From the NCBI GenBank assembly GCA_049516635.1, contig JBEKSX010000050.1, positions 1 to 23,528 of the forward strand: 23,528 nt of DNA, given 5' to 3'. This DNA comes from JBEKSX01 sp049516635. Its GTDB lineage: Bacteria > Bacteroidota > Ignavibacteria > Tepidaquicellales > OLB5. Made by a program: the position numbers and the translations under genes. The notes beneath the pieces are model-generated. The model made no database searches. It worked only from the letters and a program-made list of their open reading frames with translations, and was not told where the DNA came from. Below, piece by piece: positions 7,853 through 16,079 of this stretch (position 1 is the stretch's first letter; each line of letters begins with the position of its first letter).

Positions 7853-7881
7853 TTGAAAAAGAAATTTTATTAAAGTATTTT
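7853..7881 (+). promoter_or_regulatory. Candidate promoter of the etfBA series
   Basis: TTGAAA (7853-7858), a 17-base spacer and TATTTT (7876-7881) sit in the 69-base gap before etfB, about 30 bases ahead of its ATG. The spacing is ideal for a sigma-70-type promoter. An 8-bp palindrome CGTTAACG (7890-7897) lies just downstream and could be an operator. The region is AT-rich, so confidence is limited. Confidence 0.35.
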
Positions 7882-7912
7882 ACAGTTTACGTTAACGAAA
7901 TATATATAAAAT

Positions 7913-8659
7913 ATGAAAATTGCAGTCTGCATTTCTCAAGTTCCGGATTCGACAACAAAAGTAAAAATCGGTCAAAATCATAGATCAATAGACCCCGGAG
8001 AGGTTTCATTTATCATAAATCCATATGATGAATTTGCTGTAGAAGAAGCATTAAAGCTTAAAGAAAAATACGGCGGTGAAACCATTGCTGTTTCTGTAGG
8101 GAAAGAAAGCGTGAAAGAAACCATTCGAAAAGCATTTGCTATGGGGATAGATAAAGGTGTCCTCATTAAGACAGATGAAGAAATGGATTCTTATAGTATT
8201 GCTAAAAATCTTGCTGATGTTTTGAAAGAGATCAATCCCGATATAATATTTTTCGGTAAACAAGCGATAGATTACGACGACTCTCAAATAGGAACACTGA
8301 CAGCTGAGTTCATGGGACTTTCTTCGATAAGCGTGGTGACCGAGCTTACAATCGAAGGCAATAATGTCACGGCAGAACGCGAAATTGAAGGCGGTAAAGA
8401 AATAGTAGTTGCATTATTACCTGTTTTTATCTGTGCACAGAAAGGACTGAACGACCCGCGATACCCGAACCTAAGAGGGATAATGCAGGCAAAATCTAAG
8501 CCTATCGAAGATAAACAACCGGTTTATACAGGAAATAAAACAGAAGTACTAAATATGAAACTGCCCAAGCCCAAGGACAAAGGAAAGATCGTAGGAACGG
8601 AACCTGCCGCTGTACACGAATTGGTCAGATTGTTAAGGGAGGAGGCAAAAGTAATATAA
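7913..8659 (+). CDS. etfB: Electron transfer flavoprotein beta subunit
   Basis: A 248-residue ETF beta subunit, normal length. With EtfA it forms the soluble heterodimer that carries electrons from acyl-CoA and other dehydrogenases to ETF-quinone oxidoreductase. The family signature is near residues 183-193 (RYPNLRGIMQAK). The N-terminal MKIAVCISQVPD, INPYDEFAVEEAL, and the adenine-binding stretch around DIIFFGKQAIDYDDSQIG are typical. Its stop overlaps the etfA start by one base (TAATG), so the two are translationally coupled. Pairs with plain gene order etfB-etfA such as this are usually non-bifurcating, but the sequence alone does not settle that. Confidence 0.95.
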   Translation: MKIAVCISQVPDSTTKVKIGQNHRSIDPGEVSFIINPYDEFAVEEALKLKEKYGGETIAVSVGKESVKETIRKAFAMGIDKGVLIKTDEEMDSYSIAKNLADVLKEINPDIIFFGKQAIDYDDSQIGTLTAEFMGLSSISVVTELTIEGNNVTAEREIEGGKEIVVALLPVFICAQKGLNDPRYPNLRGIMQAKSKPIEDKQPVYTGNKTEVLNMKLPKPKDKGKIVGTEPAAVHELVRLLREEAKVI

Positions 8660-9636
8660 TGGCTAAGATACTTGCATATATTGAAACAAGGGATAACAAG
8701 ATCAAAAACAATGGTTTTGAAACGGCATCTACAGCTGTTGGATACGCAAAGGAATTAAACTGTGAGTGTGAAGCACTCCTCATAGGGAGTAATGTTAGTG
8801 AATCAGCTTCTTCATTAGGACAATACGGAATTAAGAAGGTGTTGATCGTGGAGAACAAGAGACTTGAAAAATATTCGACTACAGCTTATGCTAAAATTTT
8901 AGCGGAAGTATGTCAAGAGAGAAATGCAGATATAATATTTTTATCGGCTACTTCTATGGGCAGAGACCTGGGTCCCAGAACAGCAGCAAAGCTTGAAGCG
9001 GGACTGGCGGTTGATTGTACGGAATTGAAATCCGAAGGAGCCGATATCATTGCAACGAGACCTGTTTATGCAGGCAAGGCATATATCGATGTGAAGATAA
9101 ATTCATCGATCAAAATGTATTCACTCAGACCAAATGTATTCAAGAGCATAGCGGTTGACGATGAAGTGTCGCAAATAGAAAAAATGGAAGTTAAACTGGT
9201 TGATTCTGATTTTTCTTCGTGTGTCAAAGAAATTGTTGTAAGCGATGAGAAGCTGGATGTTGCTGAAGCTAATATCATTGTATCCGGAGGCAGGGGATTG
9301 AAGTCACCTGAAAATTACCACCTTGTTGAAGAATTAGCAAAAGTACTGGGTGCGGCTGTAGGTTCATCACGGGCAGTGGTTGATGCCGGGTGGCGTCCGC
9401 ATTCGGAACAGGTCGGTCAAACAGGAAAAACCGTTTCACCCAGCCTTTACATTGCATGCGGCATTAGCGGAGCTATACAGCATCTCGCAGGAATGTCATC
9501 ATCGAAGTGTATAGTAGCCATCAATAAGGACAAGGACGCACCCATATTTCAAATTGCGGATTATGGTATAGTTGGTGACGTTTTTGAAATATTACCAGCA
9601 TTAACGGAAGAGTTTAAAAAAATATTATCTAATTAA
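8659..9636 (+). CDS. etfA: Electron transfer flavoprotein alpha subunit
   Basis: A 325-residue ETF alpha subunit, normal length. The C-terminal FAD-binding domain is clear: GGRGLKSPENYHLVEELA, then SRAVVDAGWRPHSEQVGQTG, LYIACGISGAIQHLAGM, and NKDKDAPIFQIADYGIVGD. The N-terminal domain is the usual alpha/beta fold contacting EtfB. The start ATG overlaps the etfB stop by one base. The next gene begins only 2 bases after its stop, which places the nuclease/UVR protein in the same transcript. No acyl-CoA dehydrogenase or ETF-quinone oxidoreductase gene is in the window. Confidence 0.96.
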   Translation: MAKILAYIETRDNKIKNNGFETASTAVGYAKELNCECEALLIGSNVSESASSLGQYGIKKVLIVENKRLEKYSTTAYAKILAEVCQERNADIIFLSATSMGRDLGPRTAAKLEAGLAVDCTELKSEGADIIATRPVYAGKAYIDVKINSSIKMYSLRPNVFKSIAVDDEVSQIEKMEVKLVDSDFSSCVKEIVVSDEKLDVAEANIIVSGGRGLKSPENYHLVEELAKVLGAAVGSSRAVVDAGWRPHSEQVGQTGKTVSPSLYIACGISGAIQHLAGMSSSKCIVAINKDKDAPIFQIADYGIVGDVFEILPALTEEFKKILSN

Positions 9637-9638
9637 TA

Positions 9639-10247
9639 ATGGAAAACGAAAAAGTACAGGTCGATATCATGGGATTATCCCCGACTCCAGCACCAAGCGG
9701 AGGCGGGTATGCACTGATCTTAAAAGAGATAGGCGGTGAAAGAAGACTGCCGATAATTATCGGCAGCTTCGAAGCACAACATATAGCGCTTGAGCTTGAA
9801 GGGATAAAACCTCCCAGACCTCTTACACATGACCTGGTACGAAATATAATCGAATCGCTGGGCTTTTCGATATCCTATGTTTATATCAGTGAACTAAGAG
9901 ATGGTACATTTTATGCCAAAATAAAAATGGATGTAGGAAGCGTGGATGAGATAGATTCGAGACCATCCGATGCAATTGCACTGGCTCTCAAGTTTGCAGT
10001 ACCCATTTATGTTTCGGAAGAAGTTATGAATGAAGTGAGCTTTATTCCTGAAAAAGAAGAGAGTGAATCTTCCGAAACAGAGACTGAAAAACAGCCTGAG
10101 AAGCCTACATTTTCCGTAGACGTCGATCCGTTTATTAGAAAAATGAATCAGCTGAAGGTTAACCTGAAAGAGGCTGTTGAAAAAGAAGATTATGAAAAGG
10201 CAGCTTCTTTGAGGGATGAAATTAAACGGCTGGAATTAAGCCGATAA
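9639..10247 (+). CDS. Bifunctional nuclease (BFN) family protein with C-terminal UVR motif
   Basis: A 202-residue protein. Residues 1-135 are the BFN/DUF151 domain (VQVDIMGLSPTPAPSGG, RRLPIIIGSFEAQHIALEL, and the conserved SRPSDAIALALKFAVPIYV). A plant member of the family was reported to have DNase and RNase activity; the bacterial role is unclear. An acidic linker (EESESSETETEKQPE) leads to a UVR motif at about 165-202 (LKEAVEKEDYEKAASLRDEIKRLE), the helical pair by which UvrB and UvrC interact. This two-part architecture is common in Bacteroidota and related phyla. It is nearly contiguous with etfA (2 bases), and 63 bases separate it from coaX. Confidence 0.9.
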   Translation: MENEKVQVDIMGLSPTPAPSGGGYALILKEIGGERRLPIIIGSFEAQHIALELEGIKPPRPLTHDLVRNIIESLGFSISYVYISELRDGTFYAKIKMDVGSVDEIDSRPSDAIALALKFAVPIYVSEEVMNEVSFIPEKEESESSETETEKQPEKPTFSVDVDPFIRKMNQLKVNLKEAVEKEDYEKAASLRDEIKRLELSR

Positions 10248-10286
10248 TAAAATATTAATATAATACAAAGAATTCTTGATCGGCTT
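10238..10286. repeat. Nested palindromes at the nuclease gene/coaX junction
   Basis: AAGCCGAT (10238-10245, overlapping the nuclease gene's last codons) pairs exactly with ATCGGCTT (10279-10286). Inside this 33-base loop lie two perfect 10-bp palindromes, ATATTAATAT (10252-10261) and AAGAATTCTT (10268-10277). A T-run follows at 10295-10301. It could be a weak or attenuating terminator, or a cruciform-type protein site. The large loop makes it a poor ordinary terminator. Confidence 0.45.
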
Positions 10287-10310
10287 TAGGAATGCTTTTT
10301 TAATTTTGCA

Positions 10311-11078
10311 ATGATACTGGCTATAGACATAGGAAATTCTTTCACTCACGCAGGCATTTATGATGAATTCAAATTAAAGAAGAAAATTATTTTCCCCACC
10401 CTTTCGGTTGCCGAAAAACACGAACTACCAAAGAAAATAATTAATTTATCCCAAAAGCCCATAAAGAAGATAGGTATATCTTCTGTTGTACCGCAGGTTA
10501 ATTTTTACTGGAAAAACCTGATTAAAAAATATTTCAACATAAACTCGCTGTTCATCACGAATAAAATTAAATTGCCGATCAAGATAAAATTGAACAAAGG
10601 CAAGACTGTGGGTTCGGACAGGATCTGCAATGCGGTTGCGGGATATGAATATTTTAACCGCAAGCAAAATGTGATCATCATAGATCTTGGAACAGCAACC
10701 ACATACGATATTGTACTCAAAACAGGAGAGTTTGCAGGAGGAATTATAGCACCGGGAATAAAAACTGCAGCCGATTCATTGCATGATAAAACAGCTAAAC
10801 TCCCTTTGATTCCGAAAAATAAACTCATATTTCCTCAGAGTGCATCGGGTAAGGATACAATTGAAGCTATGCAATCAGGGATAATGTATGCGGCACTAGA
10901 TTCTATGGAGGGGATGATCAGTCGGCTTGAAAAAATCTATGCGGTCAGATTCAGGATAATATTAACAGGGGGTTTTGCTCCCCTGATAAATGTGAAAACG
11001 TCACACAAATCGGTCATCAGGGAAGACCTGGTTATGGATGGGATAAATTACATTATACGCTTCAGCGATGTTGAATAA
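10311..11078 (+). CDS. coaX: Type III pantothenate kinase CoaX
   Basis: A 255-residue ASKHA-fold kinase that phosphorylates pantothenate in the first step of coenzyme A synthesis, using a form that is not inhibited by CoA. The phosphate-1 loop is D6-I-G-N9. The pantothenate-binding G-S-D-R is at 101-104, with D103 the expected catalytic base. The second phosphate motif is IDLGTATTYDI, starting at I124. GGIIAPGIKTAADSLHDKTAKLP is the typical dimer/active-site segment. The length is normal. The gene overlaps the next one by 11 bases (11068-11078), so the two are co-translated. No Shine-Dalgarno sequence is evident before the ATG. Confidence 0.94.
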   Translation: MILAIDIGNSFTHAGIYDEFKLKKKIIFPTLSVAEKHELPKKIINLSQKPIKKIGISSVVPQVNFYWKNLIKKYFNINSLFITNKIKLPIKIKLNKGKTVGSDRICNAVAGYEYFNRKQNVIIIDLGTATTYDIVLKTGEFAGGIIAPGIKTAADSLHDKTAKLPLIPKNKLIFPQSASGKDTIEAMQSGIMYAALDSMEGMISRLEKIYAVRFRIILTGGFAPLINVKTSHKSVIREDLVMDGINYIIRFSDVE

Positions 11079-11952
11079 GCTGTTTTCCAGAAATAAATTG
11101 AAACCCGGTCTTGTTTACAGCCAGAAGGGTAATATATGGAGAATTCATTTTCACGGTGATGTTCTTGCCTGCGAGACCAGGGACCTAACATCAAAGCAGG
11201 TATATTTCTTCTCTTTAAATTTTAAAACCAATGAATTGTACTTAAAGGAGTATCAGGTTGAAGAAAAATGGTGGGTTGAAATTGAAAGCCTTAATAACAG
11301 TATAATATTTCTTAATTATTTTAAAACACCTGAGCTGCCCGAGCATCTCGGTATCACGGCAGTCGACCTAAAAACCGGTGAGAACAAATGGACAAACACA
11401 GACCTGACTTACTGGTTCTCTACAAATACGGATGTTTATGCTGTAAAGGAATTATTCGAGAAAAAACTATACTTCAGACTTGATGTTAAAACAGGGGAAC
11501 TGAGCGAAGAATTTAAAGATGAGGGAATAGAACAATACCTGGCAGAGCTGCAGAACGTGCAGGAGTCCAAGCGTTATTCCAATTTAATCAATGCAGAGAT
11601 ATATGACAAAAACAATTCTTCCATTCCTGCTCATATAAAAAGATACCTCGACGAGCGGTTTTATGATATTCGAATTCTTGGAAGCATAGAATTCATCGAA
11701 TTTAATAACTACCTGGTCTACAATTATCATAAAGATGAAGGGGTCAACTTGAAAGACCTGAACCTCAGAAACCTGACCAATATCCTGGAAGTTTATGACA
11801 CACAGAACAAATCGATAGTATATTCAGAAACATTAAATAAACAGGCATTCAACTATGTCCCGGACTCATTTTTTATTAATGAAGGTTATTTATTCTTCAT
11901 AAAAGAAAAGAGAGAATTGGCGGTAATAAATTTAAATAGCCAAAAGTCATGA
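11068..11952 (+). CDS. DUF4905-like protein of unknown function
   Basis: A 294-residue protein without signal peptide or membrane segment, so probably cytoplasmic. The sequence is a series of beta strands with blade-like units: KGNIWRIHFHGDVLACETRD, then EEKWWVEIESL, LGITAVDLKTGENKWTN, then FRLDVKTGELSEEF, and ILEVYDTQNKSIVYSE. The V-D-L-K-T-G-E-x-K-W pattern recalls PQQ-like beta-propeller blades. The layout resembles DUF4905 proteins of Bacteroidota, an assignment from memory of the pattern. Function is unknown. It overlaps coaX by 11 bases and yjbQ by 4, which suggests production in fixed proportion with its neighbours. Nothing catalytic is evident. Confidence 0.7.
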   Translation: MLNKLFSRNKLKPGLVYSQKGNIWRIHFHGDVLACETRDLTSKQVYFFSLNFKTNELYLKEYQVEEKWWVEIESLNNSIIFLNYFKTPELPEHLGITAVDLKTGENKWTNTDLTYWFSTNTDVYAVKELFEKKLYFRLDVKTGELSEEFKDEGIEQYLAELQNVQESKRYSNLINAEIYDKNNSSIPAHIKRYLDERFYDIRILGSIEFIEFNNYLVYNYHKDEGVNLKDLNLRNLTNILEVYDTQNKSIVYSETLNKQAFNYVPDSFFINEGYLFFIKEKRELAVINLNSQKS

Positions 11953-12368
11953 AAATACTTACAGAGAAATTTACTGTTAACACAAAAGGTAATTGTGATA
12001 TGATAGATATCACCCAACACGTACAGAATACCATCAGCAAAAACAAATTATCAGAGGGCAGTGCATCCGTTTTTTCAATCGGGTCCACTGCATCTATCAG
12101 CACAATTGAGTTTGAACCCGGTCTAAAAAAAGACCTACCGGAAGTTCTTGATAAGCTTATTCCACAGGGTGTAAGGTATAACCACGATGATACCTGGGGG
12201 GACCACAACGGTCATGCCCATCTAAGGTCAACCATAATCGGCTGTTCACAAACTATTCCTTTTCAAAACGGTGAATTGCTTCTGGGAACATGGCAGCAGC
12301 TGATATTAATAGATTTTGATGACAGGCCGAGAACGAGGAAAGTTGTAGTTCAATTGATAGGGGAATGA
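11949..12368 (+). CDS. yjbQ: YjbQ/UPF0047 family protein
   Basis: A 139-residue member of the YjbQ (UPF0047) family, normal length. The signature is plain: YNHDDTWGDHNGHAHLRST, with clustered His and Asp residues that can bind metal, and the C-terminal LLLGTWQQLILIDFDDRPR. Family members are often labelled secondary thiamine-phosphate synthase because they rescue thiE loss weakly; the true role is unsettled. ATGA overlaps link it to the DUF4905-like gene upstream (11949-11952) and to the glycosyltransferase downstream (12365-12368), so this is a translationally coupled chain. Confidence 0.92.
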   Translation: MKILTEKFTVNTKGNCDMIDITQHVQNTISKNKLSEGSASVFSIGSTASISTIEFEPGLKKDLPEVLDKLIPQGVRYNHDDTWGDHNGHAHLRSTIIGCSQTIPFQNGELLLGTWQQLILIDFDDRPRTRKVVVQLIGE

Positions 12369-13849
12369 AGAAGAACGAGAAGATCTTACTATTAATTCTT
12401 TTCATCTTTTGCTTTTCACTCCGATTAGCTTTTATTACCCAGAAGAACTTATGGTTCGATGAGCTTTACTCCTGGAAAATGATACAGGGTTCCTTTACAG
12501 ACATAATATTCGGGACCGCAAGTGACATACATCCACCACTCTTTTATTTTATTCTGAAAATATGGAATATCTTGTTTGGAGAATCGGTATTTTCCATGAG
12601 GCTGCTCACATCTATTTGTACTTCTTCAGCAATATTCTTTATTTACCCGCTATCCAGGAAATTATTGGATGAACGCAGAAGTTTGCTTGTACTGGTGTTG
12701 TATTCGCTCTCTCCATTAAATATTTTTTTCTCACAGGAAGTTAGAATGGCTGCGTTAAATGTTTTATTGTGCACAGCATCGGTGTATTACCTTGTGAGGA
12801 TGATTGAGACTGCGTCAAATAAATACTATAAAAATATTTATATATATCTGTACATATTCACAACAGTATTCGCTTTATATACACATTATTTCTCTTTTTT
12901 GATCATAATAGCACAAATTATCTTCATATTATATTATTATCATCTCGAGATAAAGAGTTTGGTGCATTATTTAGTTATTTATATAATAATAGGTTTATGT
13001 TATCTCGCATGGATACCAACTATGCTGGTTCAGGTCTCAAAAGGACAGCCATGGAGGTACCCACAAAACATCATGCAGGTATTAAACGATGCACTTATCT
13101 ATACTCGTGATGTTTCATTGGGATTCTATCACAGGTATATAAATCAATATTTGTTGATGATATATACCGGTATAGTTCTTCTCATTCTGGTTTTTGCTCT
13201 TATAGGATATTTCTCGACTGTAAGAACAAAAAGTGTTGAAGAATCGCAACACAAATCAGCCGGTTTTAGATGGTTGATATTTCTAACGGTTTTTATTCCG
13301 CTGCTGCTGGCGATGATCATTTCATTCAGGCAATGGATAGAGTTCTTCAAATACTTAAGTATATTAATTCCCTTCATAATAGTATTCGCATTCATCGGAT
13401 TTCAGAGCTATCCTAAATTCATTAAAATTACAGCTTTCATTCTATTTACTGCAATTAGTATTTACGGTGATTTTTTATATTACCATTACGATTTTAAAAA
13501 TGATGATTACAGGGGAATTATCAATATTATAAACACAAATTACAATGATAACGATAAAGTATATGTTTACCCTTATTACTTTGCCTGGAGCATTGATTAT
13601 TATTGTAAAGAGGATAATCTGAGATTCAAAGGAAGTAATAATTACGGTTGGGAATATGAATCCCTAATTGATACATTACGCACCTCCAAACCTTTGTCTT
13701 TTTGGTTCGTTCTAGATTATCACGCACAGGATTCATCAACTTATAATGATAAACTTAACCGTATCCTGAGCAACTATAAAGTTACGTATGAAAAGACGTT
13801 CAATATCATTCCAGATAAAGTTATTCTTTACAAGTTTATTAAAGAATAG
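12365..13849 (+). CDS. GT39/ArnT-like membrane glycosyltransferase (GT-C fold)
   Basis: A 494-residue polytopic membrane protein with about ten or more hydrophobic segments. Family features lie in the first periplasmic loop: the acidic pair D32-E33 in NLWFDELYSW, and D54-x-H56-P-P in SDIHPPLFYF. SQEVRMAALNVLLC matches the Q-E-x-R-M-x-A-L motif of the PMT/ArnT family. Such enzymes take a sugar from a polyprenyl-phosphate carrier and attach it to protein or lipid outside the cytoplasmic membrane. The substrate cannot be told from sequence. A soluble C-terminal part (about 385-494, rich in Y, D and N) follows the last membrane segments. Its start overlaps the yjbQ stop by 4 bases. It converges with hpnE across 39 bases, with no terminator hairpin seen. 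Confidence 0.85.
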   Translation: MKKNEKILLLILFIFCFSLRLAFITQKNLWFDELYSWKMIQGSFTDIIFGTASDIHPPLFYFILKIWNILFGESVFSMRLLTSICTSSAIFFIYPLSRKLLDERRSLLVLVLYSLSPLNIFFSQEVRMAALNVLLCTASVYYLVRMIETASNKYYKNIYIYLYIFTTVFALYTHYFSFLIIIAQIIFILYYYHLEIKSLVHYLVIYIIIGLCYLAWIPTMLVQVSKGQPWRYPQNIMQVLNDALIYTRDVSLGFYHRYINQYLLMIYTGIVLLILVFALIGYFSTVRTKSVEESQHKSAGFRWLIFLTVFIPLLLAMIISFRQWIEFFKYLSILIPFIIVFAFIGFQSYPKFIKITAFILFTAISIYGDFLYYHYDFKNDDYRGIINIINTNYNDNDKVYVYPYYFAWSIDYYCKEDNLRFKGSNNYGWEYESLIDTLRTSKPLSFWFVLDYHAQDSSTYNDKLNRILSNYKVTYEKTFNIIPDKVILYKFIKE

Positions 13850-13888
13850 TATTGGTGCGGGGGAAGTATTGAATGTGAAGATTATTTT

Positions 13889-15220
13889 TTATTTTGAATG
13901 GATGGATTTTATAATTTCATAAGCACAATTTTTTCCGCTCAGTACTGCGCTTTCGATCGTAGAAGGCAATCCCGTATCGGTCCAATCACCTGCAATGAAG
14001 AAATTATTGAATGTTGTTTTACTGGAAGGTCGAGAACCTATCGATTTGATATCCGGAAGGAAGGTTGCACGTTTTTCCTTGAACACCTTTGAGTAAACGA
14101 ACTCAACATCTTTGAATGAAGGAAGACACTGCCTTAGCTCCTGCTTGCTCATTTCTATAAGTACCTCTTTATCCTTATCTATCTCTTCATTTGCACTGCT
14201 GATTATCATGCAAATCCGGCCTTCTTTTACTTTGAACACCCATTGCATTACAGTTCCAAGCATTCCAACAAAGTCACAGTTTAATACTTCTTTTGCATGA
14301 TTATTAATTTTATGGTGGATGTTAATTATAGGTGATGCTGTTAAATTATTTATTCCATTATAATGCTTGCTATAGATGTCATCCCCCACAATATTCTTAA
14401 ATTCATAGAACGGCACTGCCGAGATATAATAATCGGCTTTGATCTCATTTCCGTTGGATAGAGTTGCACTTTCAACTCTATTGTTATTGAAATTGAAACA
14501 ATCAATCCTCGTTTGCAGCATAACGGATGTATTCCGTTCTTCAAGGTATTTTACACATCCATCAACGAAGATTGAATTCAGTGAATCGAGGGGCAGGATC
14601 AGGTTTGCACCATCTTTTTTGAAAAAGCCATGTCGAACGATATTTGAGAAATACCAGGCACATACATCTTTTGGCTTTGAATTAAATACTGCCAGTACGA
14701 ACGGTTCCCAGAACATTTTTATCAGGTTTTGCGGCTGATTGGTGATTTTGAACAGTTCGGTCAGGTCGATTGCTTTCAATTCATAGTCTTCGTATTTCTT
14801 TAAAATAAGAAAGTTCATTAGCCTTATTATTCCTAGCTTGTCATTCAGCTTCAAGGCTTTATATTTCCATATTCCTGAGAGTAAATGAAGGGGAGGAGGG
14901 AGCTTCGGACATTTAAATAAAAATTGTTTACCCTGAATATCTGCGAGATGCACTTCCATTTGCTCCTGGAATTTCAGCTTGCCAATTGTTCCTGTGATCT
15001 TCAGCAGCTCAAGAGTGCTGAAATACCATGAAGCAAGTATGTGCTGACCGTTATCTAAATAATCACCAAGCTGGTTATCGAAGTATGAACAAACTCTGCC
15101 CCCTGGCCGGGGTGACGCTTCGGTAAGTATCACATTTATTCCGTATTCTTTGAGGAAAACGGCTGAAGAAAGACCTGCCATTCCCGCCCCGACAATACAT
15201 ACTTTCACAGGTTCCTGCAT
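13889..15220 (-). CDS. hpnE: Hydroxysqualene dehydroxylase HpnE-like FAD enzyme
   Basis: A 443-residue FAD-dependent amine-oxidase-type protein. The dinucleotide-binding fold is VCIVGAGMAGLSSAVFLKEY at the N-terminus, followed by the E-A-x-x-R-P-G-G-R motif (TEASPRPGGRVCS). The C-terminal FAD motif is FFIAGDWTDTGLPSTIESAV. These fit HpnE, which reduces hydroxysqualene to squalene in the last step of the HpnCDE route. Related phytoene desaturases share these motifs; the two squalene-synthase-like genes directly upstream decide the call. It begins 8 bases after hpnD on an ATG and is the last gene of the operon. The length is normal for the family. Confidence 0.88.
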   Translation of the reverse strand: MQEPVKVCIVGAGMAGLSSAVFLKEYGINVILTEASPRPGGRVCSYFDNQLGDYLDNGQHILASWYFSTLELLKITGTIGKLKFQEQMEVHLADIQGKQFLFKCPKLPPPLHLLSGIWKYKALKLNDKLGIIRLMNFLILKKYEDYELKAIDLTELFKITNQPQNLIKMFWEPFVLAVFNSKPKDVCAWYFSNIVRHGFFKKDGANLILPLDSLNSIFVDGCVKYLEERNTSVMLQTRIDCFNFNNNRVESATLSNGNEIKADYYISAVPFYEFKNIVGDDIYSKHYNGINNLTASPIINIHHKINNHAKEVLNCDFVGMLGTVMQWVFKVKEGRICMIISSANEEIDKDKEVLIEMSKQELRQCLPSFKDVEFVYSKVFKEKRATFLPDIKSIGSRPSSKTTFNNFFIAGDWTDTGLPSTIESAVLSGKNCAYEIIKSIHSK

Positions 15221-15228
15221 CCGAATTG

Positions 15229-16074
15229 TTACCTGTAAGCAAAATTATATTTCAGGTAAACGCCGAATGTGTAGTATAATTTCTTGAGCTTAGATATGCG
15301 TGCTTCCTTCTTATACACATTGTAATCCATACTTTCGATCTTTTTCAATATTGCAAAATATATTTTCTCAACAATACGGGCTGGGAACAAAAGTTTTCTG
15401 TCTTCACGGGCAAAACAGCTGTTTGCTTTCTCGAAATATTCACGTGCACGCTTGCATTCAAATTTCATAAGTCCTATAAATGATTCATTATATTTGAACT
15501 CGAGCAGATCTTCTTCGGTATATCCAAATTTAATAAGGTCCTCTTCGGGAATATATATTCTTCCGTTTAACGCATCAACTTTGATATCTCTAAGTATATT
15601 AGTAAGCTGCATTGCAATTCCGAGGTTGACAGCATATTCTTTTGCACTTTTGGTTTTATACCCAAAAATTTCTATGCACATCAATCCGACGGTTACGGCG
15701 ACCCTGTAACAGTACTGATAAAGTGAATGAAAATCGTTGTACCTTGATGTCTGAAGATCCGATTCCATTCCTTTCATTAATTCAAAAAACGGTTCTATGG
15801 GAATATTAAATTTTCGGATGATCTTGTTAAGCTGGTTTAGCAAGGGGTGGGAGGATTGTCCATTCAATGACTTTTCAAACTCACCGCGCCATATCCGGAT
15901 CTTTTTGAATTTCACCTGTGCGGAATCGGATTCATCGTCCACAATATCATCCGTACATCTGCAAAAAGCATAAACAGTACTAATTGCTTCATTCTTCTCC
16001 TTAGGAAGGAACGAAAATGAATATAAAAAATTAGTGTTGCTCTTTGATGTTATTTCAAAATGTTCGTTATTCAA
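15229..16074 (-). CDS. hpnD: Presqualene diphosphate synthase HpnD
   Basis: A 281-residue trans-isoprenyl diphosphate synthase of the squalene/phytoene synthase family. It joins two farnesyl diphosphates to presqualene diphosphate. The first Asp-rich motif is D-D-I-V-D-D at residues 42-47 (YAFCRCTDDIVDDE). The second is NILRDIKVDALNGRIYIPEED. YCYRVAVTVGLMCIEIFGY is typical of HpnD rather than HpnC. The start is TTG at 16074, five bases after the hpnC stop; no ATG is available in frame before residue 100 or so. This gene and hpnC are paralogues lying side by side, which is the normal arrangement. Confidence 0.9.
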   Translation of the reverse strand: MNNEHFEITSKSNTNFLYSFSFLPKEKNEAISTVYAFCRCTDDIVDDESDSAQVKFKKIRIWRGEFEKSLNGQSSHPLLNQLNKIIRKFNIPIEPFFELMKGMESDLQTSRYNDFHSLYQYCYRVAVTVGLMCIEIFGYKTKSAKEYAVNLGIAMQLTNILRDIKVDALNGRIYIPEEDLIKFGYTEEDLLEFKYNESFIGLMKFECKRAREYFEKANSCFAREDRKLLFPARIVEKIYFAILKKIESMDYNVYKKEARISKLKKLYYTFGVYLKYNFAYR

Positions 16075-16079
16075 TACAA

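Noticed and set aside
10301..10308. TAATTTTG, an exact match to the Bacteroidota -7 promoter element, before coaX
   Set aside because: It ends two bases before the coaX ATG, so transcription would start inside the gene. The N-terminal DxGN motif shows that the ATG is needed, so the match is probably chance.
13850..13888. Shared terminator between the converging GT39 and hpnE genes
   Set aside because: There is a T-run but no convincing hairpin in the 39 bases.
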